Below are positions 37,775 to 49,371 of a stretch of DNA of 64,000 nt, one piece after another. The translations under genes were made by a program, and so were the position numbers. Numbering within the stretch: position 1 is the first letter of the stretch; the number at the start of each line of letters is the position of its first letter. The stretch comes from Alkalihalobacterium alkalinitrilicum (GTDB lineage Bacteria; Bacillota; Bacilli; Bacillales; Bacillaceae_F): contig NZ_KV917368.1 in NCBI RefSeq assembly GCF_002019605.1, positions 5,444,548-5,508,547 of the forward strand, in the 5' to 3' direction. The notes below the pieces were generated by a model. That model was not told the DNA's origin. It saw only the letters and a program-made list of their open reading frames with translations, and did no database searches.

Positions 37775-39481
37775 ATGAAACAAAGCTCATACTTCATCCC
37801 AACGATGCGTGAAGTACCGGCTGATGCTGAGATTGCTAGTCATCAGCTAATGCTACGGGCAGGAATGATCCGCCAAACTGCATCAGGGATTTATAGTTAT
37901 TTACCGTTAGGAAAGAGAGTATTAAAAAAGGTAGAAGAGATTATTCGTGAAGAAATGGATGCTTCAGGAGCGATTGAAGTGTTAATGCCAGCAATTCAAC
38001 CTGCTGAATTGTGGGAAGAATCAGGACGTTTAGGTGATTATGGACCAGAACTAATGCGATTGAAAGATCGCCACGAACGTGACTTCGTTCTCGGGGCTAC
38101 TCATGAAGAAGTTATTACTAGCCTTGTTCGTGATGATGTTAAGTCTTATAAAAAGTTACCAATAAATTTATATCAAATTCAAACGAAATATCGTGATGAA
38201 CGTAGACCACGCTTTGGAGTCCTTAGGTCCCGTGAATTTATTATGAAAGACGCTTATTCTTTTGATACGTCAAAAGAAGGTTTAGATGTCAGTTATCAAA
38301 AAATGTATGATGCATATACTCGGATTTTTAAGCGTTTTGGCCTCGATTTTCGTGCTGTTGAAGCTGATAGTGGTGCTATTGGTGGAACAGATACACATGA
38401 ATTCATGGTGTTAACTGAAGTAGGAGAAGATACAATTGCTTATTCTGATCAATCTGAATTTGCAGCTAATATAGAAATTGCACCTGTACATGTGAACTAT
38501 ACTAAGAGTGATGAGACAGAAGAAGCTCTTGAAAAAGTAGAAACGCCTAATGTTAAAACGATTGAGGATTTAGAAAACTTCTTCAAACAATCTTCAGATC
38601 GAATGATTAAGGCTATACTTTATACAGTTAATGAAGAACCCTTATTAGTACTCGTTCGTGGAGATCATGAAGTAAACGAAATAAAAGTGAAAAATCTTTT
38701 TGATAAAGGTGTTGTTGAATTAGCTTCTCCTGAACAGGCAAAGCAATTCTTAAACTGTGAAACAGGATATATTGGACCAATAGGTTTACCTTCTGATATT
38801 AAAGTTGTCGCGGATGTAGCTGTCCAGTATGTTGTAAACGCAATTTGCGGTGCCAATGAATTAGGTTTTCACTTTCAAAATGTAAATCCTGAGCGAGATT
38901 TTACGGTTTCAACCTTCACTGATTTACGTCTTATTCAAGAAGGTGATCCTTCCCCTGATGGCAAAGGAACGATCCGCTTTGCTAAAGGAATTGAAGTTGG
39001 ACACGTATTTAAATTAGGAACGAAATATAGTGAAGCGTTAGGAGCAAATTACCTTGATGATCAAGGTAAAACACAGCCTATGATTATGGGTTGTTATGGT
39101 ATTGGTGTTTCTCGAACTGTAGCAGCTATTGTTGAACAAAGTAATGACGAAAATGGACTTTTATGGCCAAAATCAGTATCCCCTTTCGATATTCATCTCA
39201 TTGCCATTAATGTGAAGGACGAAGCGCAGTTAAAACTTGCGGACAAGCTCTATGATGAACTTAGAGCCAATCGTTTAGATGTACTTTATGACGAGCGACC
39301 TGAACGAGCTGGGGTGAAATTCAAAGATGCGGACTTGATCGGATTACCTATTCGAATTGGTGTAGGAAAAAAAGCTGCTGAAGGAATTGTCGAAGTGAAA
39401 GTTCGAAAAACCGGTGAAATGCTAGAAGTTTCTGTAGCAGAGCTAAATGAAACAATTCAAACGTTAATTAGTAAGCTTTAA
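37775..39481 (+). CDS. proS: Prolyl-tRNA synthetase (bacterial type)
   Basis: Class II synthetase charging tRNA-Pro. 568 residues: motif 1 region near [13 protein letters not shown], motif 2 with [20 protein letters not shown], insertion (editing) domain (about 225-400), motif 3 [17 protein letters not shown], and C-terminal anticodon-binding domain (about 470-568). ATG follows GAAGGAAGGG. Confidence 0.98.
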   Translation: MKQSSYFIPTMREVPADAEIASHQLMLRAGMIRQTASGIYSYLPLGKRVLKKVEEIIREEMDASGAIEVLMPAIQPAELWEESGRLGDYGPELMRLKDRHERDFVLGATHEEVITSLVRDDVKSYKKLPINLYQIQTKYRDERRPRFGVLRSREFIMKDAYSFDTSKEGLDVSYQKMYDAYTRIFKRFGLDFRAVEADSGAIGGTDTHEFMVLTEVGEDTIAYSDQSEFAANIEIAPVHVNYTKSDETEEALEKVETPNVKTIEDLENFFKQSSDRMIKAILYTVNEEPLLVLVRGDHEVNEIKVKNLFDKGVVELASPEQAKQFLNCETGYIGPIGLPSDIKVVADVAVQYVVNAICGANELGFHFQNVNPERDFTVSTFTDLRLIQEGDPSPDGKGTIRFAKGIEVGHVFKLGTKYSEALGANYLDDQGKTQPMIMGCYGIGVSRTVAAIVEQSNDENGLLWPKSVSPFDIHLIAINVKDEAQLKLADKLYDELRANRLDVLYDERPERAGVKFKDADLIGLPIRIGVGKKAAEGIVEVKVRKTGEMLEVSVAELNETIQTLISKL

Positions 39482-39500
39482 TAGTTTTCAGGAAAATTGA

Positions 39501-39580
39501 TGAGGCTGACTCTTAAGTGTCTGCTCACTTCATAATTTTTATGAGTGAGATATGTAACACTTGGCTTTGAGTTAGCCTCA
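39501..39580 (+). repeat. Inverted-repeat element after proS (GAGGCTGACTC family, copy 1)
   Basis: TGAGGCTGACTC (39501-39512) pairs with GAGTTAGCCTCA (39569-39580); AAGTGT/ACACTT and CACTTCAT/ATGAGTG extend the hairpin inward. The left end AGGCTGACTCTTAAGTGTC is nearly identical to the element at 49211. Probably acts as a terminator or RNA 3'-end stabiliser between proS and polC; only a weak T tract follows. Confidence 0.6.
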
Positions 39581-39616
39581 TTACCTTTTAGAATTTAGAG
39601 GGGAGGGAGGAGTCTT

Positions 39617-42600
39617 ATGAATAACCAGGACCAGCAAACAAGAAAAGAACGATTTCAGTTACTCCTTCAACAAATGTTACTACCAGAAGAACTTGTACAA
39701 CAGTACTTTCAAAATGGACAAATTGTGAAGCTGACGATTCAAAAAGAGAAAAAAGCATGGCATTTCAAGTTTTATTTAGATACCGTATTACCAGCCAATG
39801 TATACCTTGCATTTTCAGAACGAATCGTTCAGTCCTTCCAACATATTGCTTCGGTTACGTTTTCTATTCAATACAACAACCCTCAAATTAATGAACATTT
39901 GATCGCTGACTATTGGAGCGTAATTGTTGCTCAGCTGAAATCTGTTTCGCATGGATTTATTTCATTATTAGAAAAACAAGTCCCTAAGATAAACAATCGC
40001 CAATTGGTCATTCAAGCCAGGAACGAAGCAGAAAAAGAAGCCTTGCTTCGTAAATTAACAGAACCATTAAAACAAACATGTGAATCTTTAGGTTTACCCC
40101 CATTTCAATTAGAGGCTGAAGTAAAAGAGTCGGTAGAAGAAATGAATAAATTTATGGAAGAACGTGCGAAAGAAGATCACTCTAAAGTAATTGAAGCGAT
40201 GTTAGAAAAGAAAAAGATGGAAAAAGAAGCAGGTACGAAAACGGCACAATCATCGCTCGTTATTGGTTATAAAATTAAGGATGAACCAACGGCAATATGT
40301 GAAATCTTGGATGAAGAACGTAAAATTGCGATACAAGGTTATGTATTCGATACGGACATTCGGGAGTTACGTTCAGGACGATCACTTCTTACTTTTAAAA
40401 TTACGGACTATACTGATTCAATTATTGTTAAAATCTTTTCTAGAGATAAAGAAGATGTCCCATTACTGCAAGGTGTTAAAAAAGGAATGTGGTTAAAAGT
40501 TCAAGGTATGGTTCAAAATGATACATTTGTACGTGACCTTGTAATGATTGCTAAAGATATTAATCAAGTGAAACCGATAGAACGGCTGGACACTGCAGCT
40601 GAAGATGAAAAAAGGGTTGAATTACATGTCCATACGACTATGAGTCAAATGGATGGGATGGTTAATGCAGGAAGATATGTGGAACAAGCAGCAAAATGGG
40701 GGCATAAAGCTATTGCAATTACCGACCATGCAGTTGTTCAATCCTTCCCTGAAGCATATTCAGCAAGTAAAAAACACGGAGTGAAAATATTATACGGTCT
40801 AGAAGCGAATGTAGTCGATGACGGTGTACCGATTGCTTATAATGAAGCTCCTCGTCCATTATTGGAAGATACGTATGTCGTGTTTGACGTGGAAACAACT
40901 GGATTATCTGCTGTCTATAATTCAATTATCGAATTAGCCGCGGTTAAAGTGAAGAATGGTGAAATTATCGATCGTTTTGAATCGTTTGCGGATCCACACG
41001 AAACATTGACTCAAACGATTATCGATCTAACAGGAATTACCGATGATATGGTTAAGGGAGCTCCAGAAGTAGAGGATGTCCTTCGTAAATTTCAGGAATT
41101 TGTAGGAGATGCCATACTCGTAGCTCATAATGCTAGTTTTGATATGGGATTTTTGAATGTAGGTTATCGAAAAATTGGTTTAGGGGATGCACCAAACCCA
41201 GTAATAGATACACTTGAATTAGCGCGCTTCTTATATCCAGAGATGAAAAACCACCGTTTAAATACACTTTGTAAAAAGTTTGATATTGAGTTAGTTAGTC
41301 ATCACCGTGCGATTTATGATGCGGAAGCAACTGGGTTTTTAATGTGGAAAATGGTAAAAGATGCAATCGAAAAAGGGATTGAGTCTCATGATCAACTAAA
41401 CCAAAACATGGGTAAAGGTGAGTTTTTCAGACAGCGACCATTTCATTGCATGATTATTGCACAAACGCAAGAAGGATTGAAAAATTTATATGAGCTTGTT
41501 TCAATCGCTCATGTTAATTATTTTTTTCGAACGCCACGTATTCCAAGGTCCGAATTACAAAAACGCCGAAAAGGGTTATTAATTGGTGCCTCTGGATGTG
41601 ATAATGGTGAAGTTTTTGAAGCGATGATGCAAAAGTCGCCAGATGAAGTAGAAGAAATCGCTAAGTTTTATGATTATTTAGAAGTTCAACCACCATCTAA
41701 TTTTCCGCAGCTGCTAGAAAGAGAGATCGTAAAAAGTGAAGCACATCTTGAACTCATCATTCGAAATATAGTTAAGTTAGGTGAGAAGTTAGAAAAGCCT
41801 GTAGTTGCTACTGGCAACGTCCATTATCTTGATGAAAATGATGCTATTTATCGAAAAATCTTGATTGGTTCCCAAGGTGGTGCTAATCCATTAAATAGAA
41901 ACTCCTTACCCATTGTTCACTTTCGAACTACGAATGAAATGATTGATATATTCTCTTTCTTAGGAGATGAAAAGGCAAAGGAAGTAGTCGTTACACATCC
42001 AAACAATATAGTTGAGATGGTAGAAGATATTCAGCCGATTCCAGATGACCTTTATACTCCTAACATTGAAGGTGCTGACGATGAAGTTCGACAAATGAGC
42101 TATAATCGTGCGAAAAGTATATATGGTGAAGAACTCCCAGAAATTGTAGAAGCTCGGTTAGAAAAAGAGTTAAAAAGTATTATTGGGCATGGATTTGCCG
42201 TCATTTATTTAATCTCGCATAAACTTGTTAAAAAATCACTTATTGACGGATACTTAGTTGGCTCAAGGGGATCTGTAGGTTCATCTCTAGTAGCAACGAT
42301 GACTGAAATCACAGAAGTTAATCCACTTCCACCACATTATGTGTGTCCAAACTGTCATCACTCTTACTTTTTTAATGATGGATCTGTAGGTTCAGGTTAT
42401 GATCTACCAGATAAGGATTGTACAGAATGTAGCACAAAATATGTGAAGGATGGACAAGATATTCCATTTGAAACCTTCTTAGGATTTAAAGGTGATAAGG
42501 TACCTGATATTGACTTAAACTTTTCTGGGGAATATCAACCACGCGCCCATAACTATACTAAAGTGTTGTTCGGTGAAGAAAACGTCTATAGAGCAGGTAC

Positions 42601-43924
42601 AATTGGAACGGTAGCGGAAAAAACAGCTTACGGATATGTAAAAGGATATCAAAGTGACCATAATTTACAAATTCGCTCAGCAGAAATTGACAGACTTGTT
42701 TCAGGATGTACGGGTGTAAAAAGAACGACTGGACAGCATCCAGGTGGAATAATTGTAGTTCCTGATTTCATGAATATCCATGATTTTTGTCCGATCCAAT
42801 TCCCAGCTGATGATAAAACATCAGAATGGAAAACAACCCATTTTGATTTTCACTCTATTCATGATAATTTGTTAAAGCTAGATATACTTGGACACGATGA
42901 TCCGACTGTCATCAGAATGTTACAAGATTTAAGTGGGATCGATCCTAAAACAATACCAACTGATGATACGGAAGTAATGAAAATATTTTCTGGACCTGAA
43001 GTCTTAGGGGTAACAGAAGAACAAATCATGTGTAAAACAGGGACACTAGGTATCCCTGAATTCGGAACTCGATTTGTAAGGCAAATGCTTGAAGAAACGA
43101 AGCCTAGTACATTCTCAGAACTAGTTCAAATCTCAGGGTTATCTCATGGAACAGATGTATGGTTAAATAATGCTAATGAGTTAATATATAGTGGTACATG
43201 TGAACTGAAAGACGTAATTGGTTGTCGTGATGATATTATGGTTTATTTAATTTATGCTGGGTTAGAACCGTCGCTAGCCTTTAAAATTATGGAATCCGTT
43301 CGTAAAGGTAAAGGACTTCAGGAAGAGTGGATCGAAGAAATGAAAAAGAATAATGTACCAGATTGGTACATAGGGTCTTGCTTGAAGATTAAGTATATGT
43401 TCCCGAAAGCCCATGCTGCAGCCTATGTATTAATGGCTGTTCGGATTGCCTACTTTAAAGTTCATTTTCCACTACTTTACTATGCTGCATATTTCACGGT
43501 AAGAGCAGATGATTTTGATCTAGATACAATGGTTAAAGGTTCAACAAGTATCCGAGCAAAGATTGAAGAAATTAATGCAAAAGGCTTAGATGCTTCACCA
43601 AAAGAGAAGAATTTATTAACGGTTTTAGAACTTTCCTTAGAGATGTGTGAACGAGGCTTTTCTTTCCAGAAAGTGGACTTATATCGTTCGAGTGCTACTG
43701 AGTTCATTATTGAAGGAGATACGCTACTTCCACCATTTAATGCATTGAATGGAGTAGGAACAAATGCTGCTATTAACATCGTTCGAGCAAAAGAAGAACG
43801 AGAATTCCTTTCTATAGAAGATTTGCAACAACGTAGTAAATCAACGAAAACAGTTATAGAACATTTGCAAGATCATGGCTGTCTTGAAGGGTTACCAGAA
43901 TCGAACCAACTATCGCTATTCTAG
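39617..43924 (+). CDS. polC: DNA polymerase III PolC-type alpha subunit
   Basis: Replicative polymerase of low-GC Gram-positives with built-in 3'-5' proofreading. 1435 residues (B. subtilis 1437). In order: N-terminal domain, OB fold (about 235-325), PHP domain start ([13 protein letters not shown]), inserted DEDDh exonuclease beginning [10 protein letters not shown] (D424, E426), rest of PHP, zinc-binding cysteines (CPNCHHSYF ... DKDCTEC), and palm with catalytic D964 and D966 ([12 protein letters not shown]). GGGAGGAG precedes ATG. Confidence 0.99.
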   Translation: MNNQDQQTRKERFQLLLQQMLLPEELVQQYFQNGQIVKLTIQKEKKAWHFKFYLDTVLPANVYLAFSERIVQSFQHIASVTFSIQYNNPQINEHLIADYWSVIVAQLKSVSHGFISLLEKQVPKINNRQLVIQARNEAEKEALLRKLTEPLKQTCESLGLPPFQLEAEVKESVEEMNKFMEERAKEDHSKVIEAMLEKKKMEKEAGTKTAQSSLVIGYKIKDEPTAICEILDEERKIAIQGYVFDTDIRELRSGRSLLTFKITDYTDSIIVKIFSRDKEDVPLLQGVKKGMWLKVQGMVQNDTFVRDLVMIAKDINQVKPIERLDTAAEDEKRVELHVHTTMSQMDGMVNAGRYVEQAAKWGHKAIAITDHAVVQSFPEAYSASKKHGVKILYGLEANVVDDGVPIAYNEAPRPLLEDTYVVFDVETTGLSAVYNSIIELAAVKVKNGEIIDRFESFADPHETLTQTIIDLTGITDDMVKGAPEVEDVLRKFQEFVGDAILVAHNASFDMGFLNVGYRKIGLGDAPNPVIDTLELARFLYPEMKNHRLNTLCKKFDIELVSHHRAIYDAEATGFLMWKMVKDAIEKGIESHDQLNQNMGKGEFFRQRPFHCMIIAQTQEGLKNLYELVSIAHVNYFFRTPRIPRSELQKRRKGLLIGASGCDNGEVFEAMMQKSPDEVEEIAKFYDYLEVQPPSNFPQLLEREIVKSEAHLELIIRNIVKLGEKLEKPVVATGNVHYLDENDAIYRKILIGSQGGANPLNRNSLPIVHFRTTNEMIDIFSFLGDEKAKEVVVTHPNNIVEMVEDIQPIPDDLYTPNIEGADDEVRQMSYNRAKSIYGEELPEIVEARLEKELKSIIGHGFAVIYLISHKLVKKSLIDGYLVGSRGSVGSSLVATMTEITEVNPLPPHYVCPNCHHSYFFNDGSVGSGYDLPDKDCTECSTKYVKDGQDIPFETFLGFKGDKVPDIDLNFSGEYQPRAHNYTKVLFGEENVYRAGTIGTVAEKTAYGYVKGYQSDHNLQIRSAEIDRLVSGCTGVKRTTGQHPGGIIVVPDFMNIHDFCPIQFPADDKTSEWKTTHFDFHSIHDNLLKLDILGHDDPTVIRMLQDLSGIDPKTIPTDDTEVMKIFSGPEVLGVTEEQIMCKTGTLGIPEFGTRFVRQMLEETKPSTFSELVQISGLSHGTDVWLNNANELIYSGTCELKDVIGCRDDIMVYLIYAGLEPSLAFKIMESVRKGKGLQEEWIEEMKKNNVPDWYIGSCLKIKYMFPKAHAAAYVLMAVRIAYFKVHFPLLYYAAYFTVRADDFDLDTMVKGSTSIRAKIEEINAKGLDASPKEKNLLTVLELSLEMCERGFSFQKVDLYRSSATEFIIEGDTLLPPFNALNGVGTNAAINIVRAKEEREFLSIEDLQQRSKSTKTVIEHLQDHGCLEGLPESNQLSLF

Positions 43925-43945
43925 TGTTGGAACAATACCCTTCTG

Positions 43946-43974
43946 TTGCAATTAAAGGAAGATTATGATATTGT
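43946..43974 (+). promoter_or_regulatory. Possible promoter of the rimP-nusA-infB operon
   Basis: TTGCAA (43946-43951), 17-base spacer, TATTGT (43969-43974) with TGA just upstream as an extended -10. It lies before the hairpin at 44005, so transcripts from it would carry that hairpin in the leader. Confidence 0.35.
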
Positions 43975-44004
43975 TTTTATGGTCATACTTAGAATAGGAA
44001 GAGA

Positions 44005-44033
44005 GAAGAGTGGGGAAACCCACTCTTTCTTAT
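44005..44033 (+). terminator. Hairpin after polC, with GAAA tetraloop
   Basis: AAGAGTGGG (44006-44014) pairs with CCCACTCTT (44019-44027) around a GAAA loop; T-rich TTCTTATT follows. Probably the polC terminator, although the T tract is interrupted. If the promoter at 43946 is real it would instead be an attenuator of the nusA operon. Confidence 0.65.
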
Positions 44034-44095
44034 TCCTCCTTAAAGTAAGGAATAGTAACGAGGATAAAAGGGCATAAGCAATAAAGGAGGAGCCT

Positions 44096-44566
44096 ATGAG
44101 TAAGAAGGTTACGGAAATTACGGAAGAGTTAGTTTTACCTATAGTAGACGAACTTGAATTAGAATTAGTCGATATAGAGTTCAAAAAGGAAGGGAAAAAC
44201 TGGTTTTTGCGAGTTTTTATAGATTCTGATAACGGTGTTGATATAGAGGACTGTGGTACTGTAAGCGAACGTCTGAGTGAGCAACTAGATGCACTAGATC
44301 CAATACAACAAGCTTATTTTCTTGAAGTATCCTCTCCAGGTGCTGAACGACCTTTGAAAAAAGAAAAAGATGTCTATAAAGCTATTGGAAAGAACGTACA
44401 TGTGACTACATATGAACCGCTGGATGGTGAAAAAGCGTTTGAAGGAAAATTATTAGATTTTGACGGTGTTGATTTGAAAATTCAAATGAAAATAAAAACT
44501 CGTACAAAAGAAATTACGATTCCTTATACAAAAGTAGCTAGCGCGAGGTTAGCGATTATTTTTTAA
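44096..44566 (+). CDS. rimP: Ribosome maturation factor RimP
   Basis: Needed for 30S subunit maturation. 156 residues with N-terminal alpha/beta domain ([46 protein letters not shown]) and C-terminal Sm-like barrel. AAAGGAGGAG precedes ATG. First gene of the operon with nusA and infB. Confidence 0.97.
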   Translation: MSKKVTEITEELVLPIVDELELELVDIEFKKEGKNWFLRVFIDSDNGVDIEDCGTVSERLSEQLDALDPIQQAYFLEVSSPGAERPLKKEKDVYKAIGKNVHVTTYEPLDGEKAFEGKLLDFDGVDLKIQMKIKTRTKEITIPYTKVASARLAIIF

Positions 44567-44668
44567 TCTAGTTCACAATAAGACAGCAATCACGAATCAA
44601 AATTGAACCTTTTGCTGAAATGCATTGAAATACGTAAGGTTTTTAATTTGAAAGGGGGAAAGAATTCC

Positions 44669-45832
44669 ATGAACAGCGATTTTATGGAAGCACTATCTAC
44701 TTTAGAAAAAGAAAAAGGTATAAGTAAAGAAGTTATTTTAGAAGCAATTGAAGCTGCTTTAATTTCAGGATACAAACGAAACTTCAACCAAGCTCAAAAC
44801 GTTCGTGTTGATATCAATCGTGAAACAGGAGATATCCGAGTTTTTGCTAGAAAAACCGTTGTTGAAGAAGTATTTGACACAAGATTAGAGATTGCTGAAG
44901 AAGCTGCGAAAGAGCTTAACCCTAACTTTGAAGTTGATGATGTTGTCGAAATCGAAGTAACTCCAAAAAACTTTGGACGTATTGCAGCGCAAACAGCAAA
45001 ACAAGTTGTAACGCAACGTGTACGTGAAGCAGAGCGAGGAATTATCTATTCCGACTTTATTGACCGAGAAGAAGATATTATTACAGGAATTGTTCAACGA
45101 CAAGATAGTCGTTTTATCTATGTTGATTTAGGTAAAGTTGAAGCGATTTTACCTGTTAATGAACAAATGCCGAACGAAAGCTATCGTCATAATGACAGAA
45201 TTAAAGCGTTTATTACAAAAGTTGAAAAAACAACTAAAGGTCCACAAATTATGATTTCCCGTACACACCCTGGGCTATTAAAACGACTTTTTGAACTTGA
45301 AGTTCCAGAAATTTATGATGGTACGGTTGAAGTGAAGTCTGTTGCTCGTGAAGCAGGGGATCGATCTAAAATTGCGGTCTATGCAGAAAATCCTGAAGTT
45401 GACCCAGTTGGAGCATGTGTCGGTCCAAAAGGACAACGTGTTCAAACGATTGTCAATGAACTAAAAGGTGAAAAGATTGATATCGTTCGCTGGTCTGAAG
45501 ATCCAGTCGAGTATGTCGCTAATGCATTAAGTCCTTCTAAAGTTGTTCAAGTACAAGTAAATGAAGAAGAAAAAATGACTCGCGTGATTGTCCCTGATTA
45601 TCAACTATCGTTAGCCATTGGAAAACGTGGCCAAAATGCACGGTTGGCTGCAAAGTTAACGGGCTGGAAAATTGACATAAAAAGTGAATCAGAAGCAGAA
45701 GAGCTTGGTTTATTAGAACCTGTAGAAGAATTGCAGGATGTAAATGCAGGTGTAGTACACACTGAAATTGATGAACTCGAAACGGATGACAATGAAACAT
45801 TTAAAGAGGAAGAAATTGAAGTAGATAAGTAA
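44669..45832 (+). CDS. nusA: Transcription termination/antitermination factor NusA
   Basis: Binds RNA polymerase and stimulates pausing and intrinsic termination. 387 residues: N-terminal RNAP-binding domain, S1 domain (about 135-200), two KH domains with CVGPKGQRVQTIVNELKGEK and SLAIGKRGQNARLAAKLTGW, and a short acidic tail. ATG 44669 follows AAAGGGGG; the frame is open upstream to 44603 but without a better site. Likely autoregulated in other bacteria via this operon's leader. Confidence 0.98.
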   Translation: MNSDFMEALSTLEKEKGISKEVILEAIEAALISGYKRNFNQAQNVRVDINRETGDIRVFARKTVVEEVFDTRLEIAEEAAKELNPNFEVDDVVEIEVTPKNFGRIAAQTAKQVVTQRVREAERGIIYSDFIDREEDIITGIVQRQDSRFIYVDLGKVEAILPVNEQMPNESYRHNDRIKAFITKVEKTTKGPQIMISRTHPGLLKRLFELEVPEIYDGTVEVKSVAREAGDRSKIAVYAENPEVDPVGACVGPKGQRVQTIVNELKGEKIDIVRWSEDPVEYVANALSPSKVVQVQVNEEEKMTRVIVPDYQLSLAIGKRGQNARLAAKLTGWKIDIKSESEAEELGLLEPVEELQDVNAGVVHTEIDELETDDNETFKEEEIEVDK

Positions 45833-45846
45833 GGGAGATGGAGCCA

Positions 45847-46110
45847 ATGAAGCAACGGAAAGTTCCACTTCGTAAATGTATCGTTACAAATGAAATGAAA
45901 CCCAAAAAAGAGCTTATTCGAGTTGTCCGCTCTCCTGAGGGAGAAGTTTCTATTGATAAAACGGGGAAACTGAACGGGCGAGGTGCTTACATATCTAACG
46001 GAAAAGATTATTTTGAGCAAGCCAAAAAAAAGGATATTCTTTCTAGGCACCTTAACGTAAAAGTAAGTGAAGAAATTTATGATCAATTAATTGAACAGGT
46101 TGGGAAATAA
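45847..46110 (+). CDS. ylxR: YlxR family RNA-binding protein (RnpM)
   Basis: 87 residues of the YlxR/DUF448 family: KVPLRKCIVTNEMKPKKELI and the GRGAYI motif. In B. subtilis YlxR (RnpM) has been reported to bind and modulate RNase P. ATG 45847 selected (in-frame ATG/GTG at 45838 lies only six bases after nusA). Overlaps ylxQ by one base. Confidence 0.93.
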   Translation: MKQRKVPLRKCIVTNEMKPKKELIRVVRSPEGEVSIDKTGKLNGRGAYISNGKDYFEQAKKKDILSRHLNVKVSEEIYDQLIEQVGK

Positions 46111-46415
46111 TGAATGATAAACAGTGGTTGTCTCTTTTAGGTCTTGCAGCAAGAGCAAGAAAAGTCGTTTCAGGTGAGGAAATTGTTTTAAAAGAAGTTC
46201 GAAAAAAACAAGTTCAACTTGTCATTGTTTCAACAGATGCATCAACTGCAACTGCGAAAAAAATGAATGATAAATGTACTTACTATAATACACCTATTCG
46301 AGTTACTGGAACGAGAGAAGTACTTGGTCAAGCTATTGGGAAGAGAGAGAGAGTCGTATTAGGTGTTATCGACCAAGGTTTTGCAAAGAAGTTGATCTCA
46401 CTTATCGATCAATAA
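46110..46415 (+). CDS. ylxQ: L7Ae-family ribosome-associated protein YlxQ
   Basis: 101-residue kink-turn-binding-type protein (L7Ae/L30e/S12e/Gadd45 fold): [19 protein letters not shown] and [17 protein letters not shown] overlaps the ylxR stop codon, implying coupled translation. Conserved between ylxR and infB; precise role unknown. Confidence 0.93.
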   Translation: MNDKQWLSLLGLAARARKVVSGEEIVLKEVRKKQVQLVIVSTDASTATAKKMNDKCTYYNTPIRVTGTREVLGQAIGKRERVVLGVIDQGFAKKLISLIDQ

Positions 46416-46431
46416 AGGTGGAGGTAAACAT

Positions 46432-48549
46432 ATGAGGAAGATGCGAATATATGAATATGCAAAAGAAAAAAATGTTACGAGTAAGGAAGTAATTGAACAA
46501 TTAAAAGGCTTAGGATTTTCTGTCGCTAACCATATGTCAGTCATTGATGAAGAAGCAATGAAAAAGCTAGTAGGGGAAAGTAATGAAAAGCCAACAGGCG
46601 AAAACAATGAAGGAAATTCTACGAAAAAAAAGGAAGAACGTTCAACTAATATGAAAAAAACAAATAATGACCGTAATAATAAAGGCAATAACCAGCAAAG
46701 AAATAATAATAACAAAAAAGGAAATAAGAAACCAACAGGAAAAAATACTCATCAACAGCATAATCAAGTACAACAAAAACCCGTAAAGAAAGAGCTTCCT
46801 GAAAAGATTACATACTCAGGTACATTATCAGTGGGCGAACTTGCAAAAAAGCTTCATAAAGAACCGTCAGAAATTATAAAAAAATTATTATTCTTAGGGG
46901 TTATGGCAACGATCAATCAAGAGTTAGATAAAGACTCAATTGAGTTAATTGCTGGAGATTACGGTGTTGAAGTTGAGGAAGAAATCATTATCGATGCGAC
47001 GAATTTTGAAGAATTTGTAGAAGAAGAAAATGAAGCTGACCTACAAGAACGTCCGCCAGTTGTAACAATTATGGGACACGTTGACCATGGTAAGACCACG
47101 CTTCTTGATTCTATTCGAAACACAAAGGTAACAGCAGGTGAGGCTGGTGGAATTACACAGCATATTGGTGCATACCAAGTTGAAGTTAATGGAAAACGCA
47201 TTACTTTCTTAGATACTCCTGGTCATGCCGCGTTTACAACAATGCGTGCTCGTGGGGCACAAGTGACGGATATTACAATCCTGGTAGTTGCTGCTGATGA
47301 CGGTGTTATGCCACAAACAAAAGAAGCAATTAGCCACGCGAAAGCTGCTGGAGTACCAATCATCGTTGCAGTTAATAAGATGGATAAGGAAGCGGCCAAC
47401 CCAGATCGTGTTATGCAGGAACTAACAGAGTTTGAGTTAGTACCAGAAGCATGGGGTGGCGAAACGATTTTTGTTCCAGTATCCGCTTTACAAGGTGAAG
47501 GTATTGATGAATTACTTGAGATGATTCTACTTGTTGCTGAGGTAGAAGAATATCAAGCAAATCCAAACAGTCTAGCTAGAGGTACAGTCATTGAAGCACA
47601 ATTAGATAAAGGCCGTGGAACAGTGGCAACTTTATTAGTTCAATCAGGTACATTAAAAGTTGGAGATCCAATTGTAGTTGGAAACACCTTTGGACGTGTA
47701 CGTGCGATGACGAATGACTTAGGGCGCCGCGTTAAATCGGTTGGGCCTGCTGCACCAGTTGAAATTACAGGTTTAAACGATGTTCCACAAGCTGGAGATC
47801 AATTTAAAGTGTTTGAAGATGAGAAAACAGCACGTCAAATTGGTGAAACACGTATGATCCGTCAACGTGATGAAGAGAGAAATGAAACATCCAAAGTCAG
47901 TCTTGATGATTTGTTTAATCAAATTCAACAAGGGGATATTAAAGAAATCAACGTTATTATTAAAGGTGACGTTCAAGGTTCAGTTGAAGCCTTAAAAGGG
48001 TCATTAGAGAAGATTGATATTGCAGGTGTTAAAGTCAATATCATTCATACAGGTGTAGGTGCCATTACAGAGTCTGATATTATTTTAGCTGCGGCTTCTA
48101 ATGCGATCGTTATTGGGTTTAACGTACGACCAGATGCTAATACGAAGAGAGTTGCTGAATCAGAAAACGTTGATGTTCGTTTACACCGAATCATTTATAA
48201 TGTCATTGAAGAAATTGAAAGTGCGATGAAAGGAATGCTTGACCCTGAGTATGAAGAAAAAGTCATTGGGCAAGTGGAAATTCGTCAAACGTTTAAAGTG
48301 TCAAAAATTGGTATGATTGCTGGTTCGTATGTAACAGATGGTAAAGTTACACGCGATTCTACTGTACGATTAATTCGTGATGGTATTGTCATTTATGAAG
48401 GAGCAATTAATGCACTGAAACGTTTCAAAGATGATGTTAAAGAAGTATCAGCTGGTTACGAATGTGGTATTACATTAGAGAACTTCAATGATGTTAAAGA
48501 AGGAGATATTATTGAAGCGTATATCATGGAGGAAATTAAACGTAAATGA
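46432..48549 (+). CDS. infB: Translation initiation factor IF-2
   Basis: GTPase delivering fMet-tRNA to the 30S subunit. 705 residues: N-terminal IF2N domain ([20 protein letters not shown]), a short Asn/Lys/Gln-rich linker (about 45-110), second IF2N, then the G domain with G1 GHVDHGKTT at 215-223, DTPGHAAF, and NKMD, and C-terminal domains II-IV. AGGTGGAGGT precedes ATG. ylxP overlaps by 4 bases. Confidence 0.98.
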   Translation: MRKMRIYEYAKEKNVTSKEVIEQLKGLGFSVANHMSVIDEEAMKKLVGESNEKPTGENNEGNSTKKKEERSTNMKKTNNDRNNKGNNQQRNNNNKKGNKKPTGKNTHQQHNQVQQKPVKKELPEKITYSGTLSVGELAKKLHKEPSEIIKKLLFLGVMATINQELDKDSIELIAGDYGVEVEEEIIIDATNFEEFVEEENEADLQERPPVVTIMGHVDHGKTTLLDSIRNTKVTAGEAGGITQHIGAYQVEVNGKRITFLDTPGHAAFTTMRARGAQVTDITILVVAADDGVMPQTKEAISHAKAAGVPIIVAVNKMDKEAANPDRVMQELTEFELVPEAWGGETIFVPVSALQGEGIDELLEMILLVAEVEEYQANPNSLARGTVIEAQLDKGRGTVATLLVQSGTLKVGDPIVVGNTFGRVRAMTNDLGRRVKSVGPAAPVEITGLNDVPQAGDQFKVFEDEKTARQIGETRMIRQRDEERNETSKVSLDDLFNQIQQGDIKEINVIIKGDVQGSVEALKGSLEKIDIAGVKVNIIHTGVGAITESDIILAAASNAIVIGFNVRPDANTKRVAESENVDVRLHRIIYNVIEEIESAMKGMLDPEYEEKVIGQVEIRQTFKVSKIGMIAGSYVTDGKVTRDSTVRLIRDGIVIYEGAINALKRFKDDVKEVSAGYECGITLENFNDVKEGDIIEAYIMEEIKRK

Positions 48550-48827
48550 TGATAGGTGCTGTTTACTGTGAGCTATTAATTTATGATGCCCAGTCCTTAA
48601 AAGATAAACGATCTGTATTGAAAAGTTTAATCACGAGGTTAAAGCAACGGTTTAATGTATCGGTAGCAGAAATAGGACATCAAAATGTATGGCAACGATC
48701 CGAAATTGCAGTAGTTACAGTTTCTTCCGATCGAATAGTAGCAGAACAGGAATTAGAACGTGCTTTATCATTTATTGATCGTATGACTGAATTGGAACGA
48801 ACAGTTACAAACTATGAATGGCTGTAG
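48546..48827 (+). CDS. ylxP: DUF503 family protein YlxP
   Basis: 93 residues, ferredoxin-like fold family: [40 protein letters not shown]. Uncharacterised, always near infB and rbfA, so a ribosome-related role is likely. ATGA overlap with infB. Confidence 0.92.
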   Translation: MMIGAVYCELLIYDAQSLKDKRSVLKSLITRLKQRFNVSVAEIGHQNVWQRSEIAVVTVSSDRIVAEQELERALSFIDRMTELERTVTNYEWL

Positions 48828-48850
48828 GGCTATTAGTGAGGTGACTTTTA

Positions 48851-49204
48851 ATGAGCAATGTAAGAGCAAACCGTGTTGGGGAACAAATGAAAAAAGAATT
48901 AAGTGAAATTATCATACGTGAAATTAAAGATCCAAGAGTACGTTTTGTTACAGTAACAGGTGTTGATGTAACAGGGGATCTTCAACAAGCGAAAGTTTAT
49001 ATTACAGTCCTCGGTGACGAAAAAGAGAAGGAAGACACAATTCAAGGTCTTTCGAAAGCGACTGGCTTTATTCGAACGGAAATTGGAAAACGAATTCGTC
49101 TTCGAAAAACTCCAGAAATTGAATTTGAATTTGATGAGTCAATTGAGTACGGAAACAGAATTGAAACACTATTGACTGAAATAAATAAACAAAAGAATGA
49201 TTAA
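48851..49204 (+). CDS. rbfA: 30S ribosome-binding factor RbfA
   Basis: KH-domain protein (117 aa) needed for late 16S rRNA 5' end processing and cold growth. Typical [31 protein letters not shown] and [25 protein letters not shown] precedes ATG. Last gene of the operon, followed by a repeat element. Confidence 0.97.
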   Translation: MSNVRANRVGEQMKKELSEIIIREIKDPRVRFVTVTGVDVTGDLQQAKVYITVLGDEKEKEDTIQGLSKATGFIRTEIGKRIRLRKTPEIEFEFDESIEYGNRIETLLTEINKQKND

Positions 49205-49209
49205 CAAGG

Positions 49210-49316
49210 TAGGCTGACTCATAAGTGTCTTGACACCATATTTGATTGGTTACAAAGGAGTTTTGAACTTTTGTATATCGCTGTGGTGAATGACTCTTTA
49301 CTATTTGAGTCAGTCT
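49210..49316 (+). repeat. Inverted-repeat element after rbfA (GAGGCTGACTC family, copy 2)
   Basis: AGGCTGACTCA (49211-49221) pairs with TGAGTCAGTCT (49306-49316), with CACCA/TGGTG and ACAAA/TTTGT stems inside. The left end AGGCTGACTCATAAGTGTCT matches the element at 39503 in 18 of 20 positions or better. It probably ends the nusA-infB operon transcript; truB starts 56 bases on. Confidence 0.6.
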
Positions 49317-49371
49317 CTTTATTTTAGAGTTATTATGTTACTTATTTCACTTTTTAGATGAGGTGATTGAC

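Noticed and set aside
46560..46790. Asn/Lys-rich low-complexity stretch in infB as a repeat insertion
   Set aside because: A variable, charged linker is normal between the N-terminal domains of IF-2.
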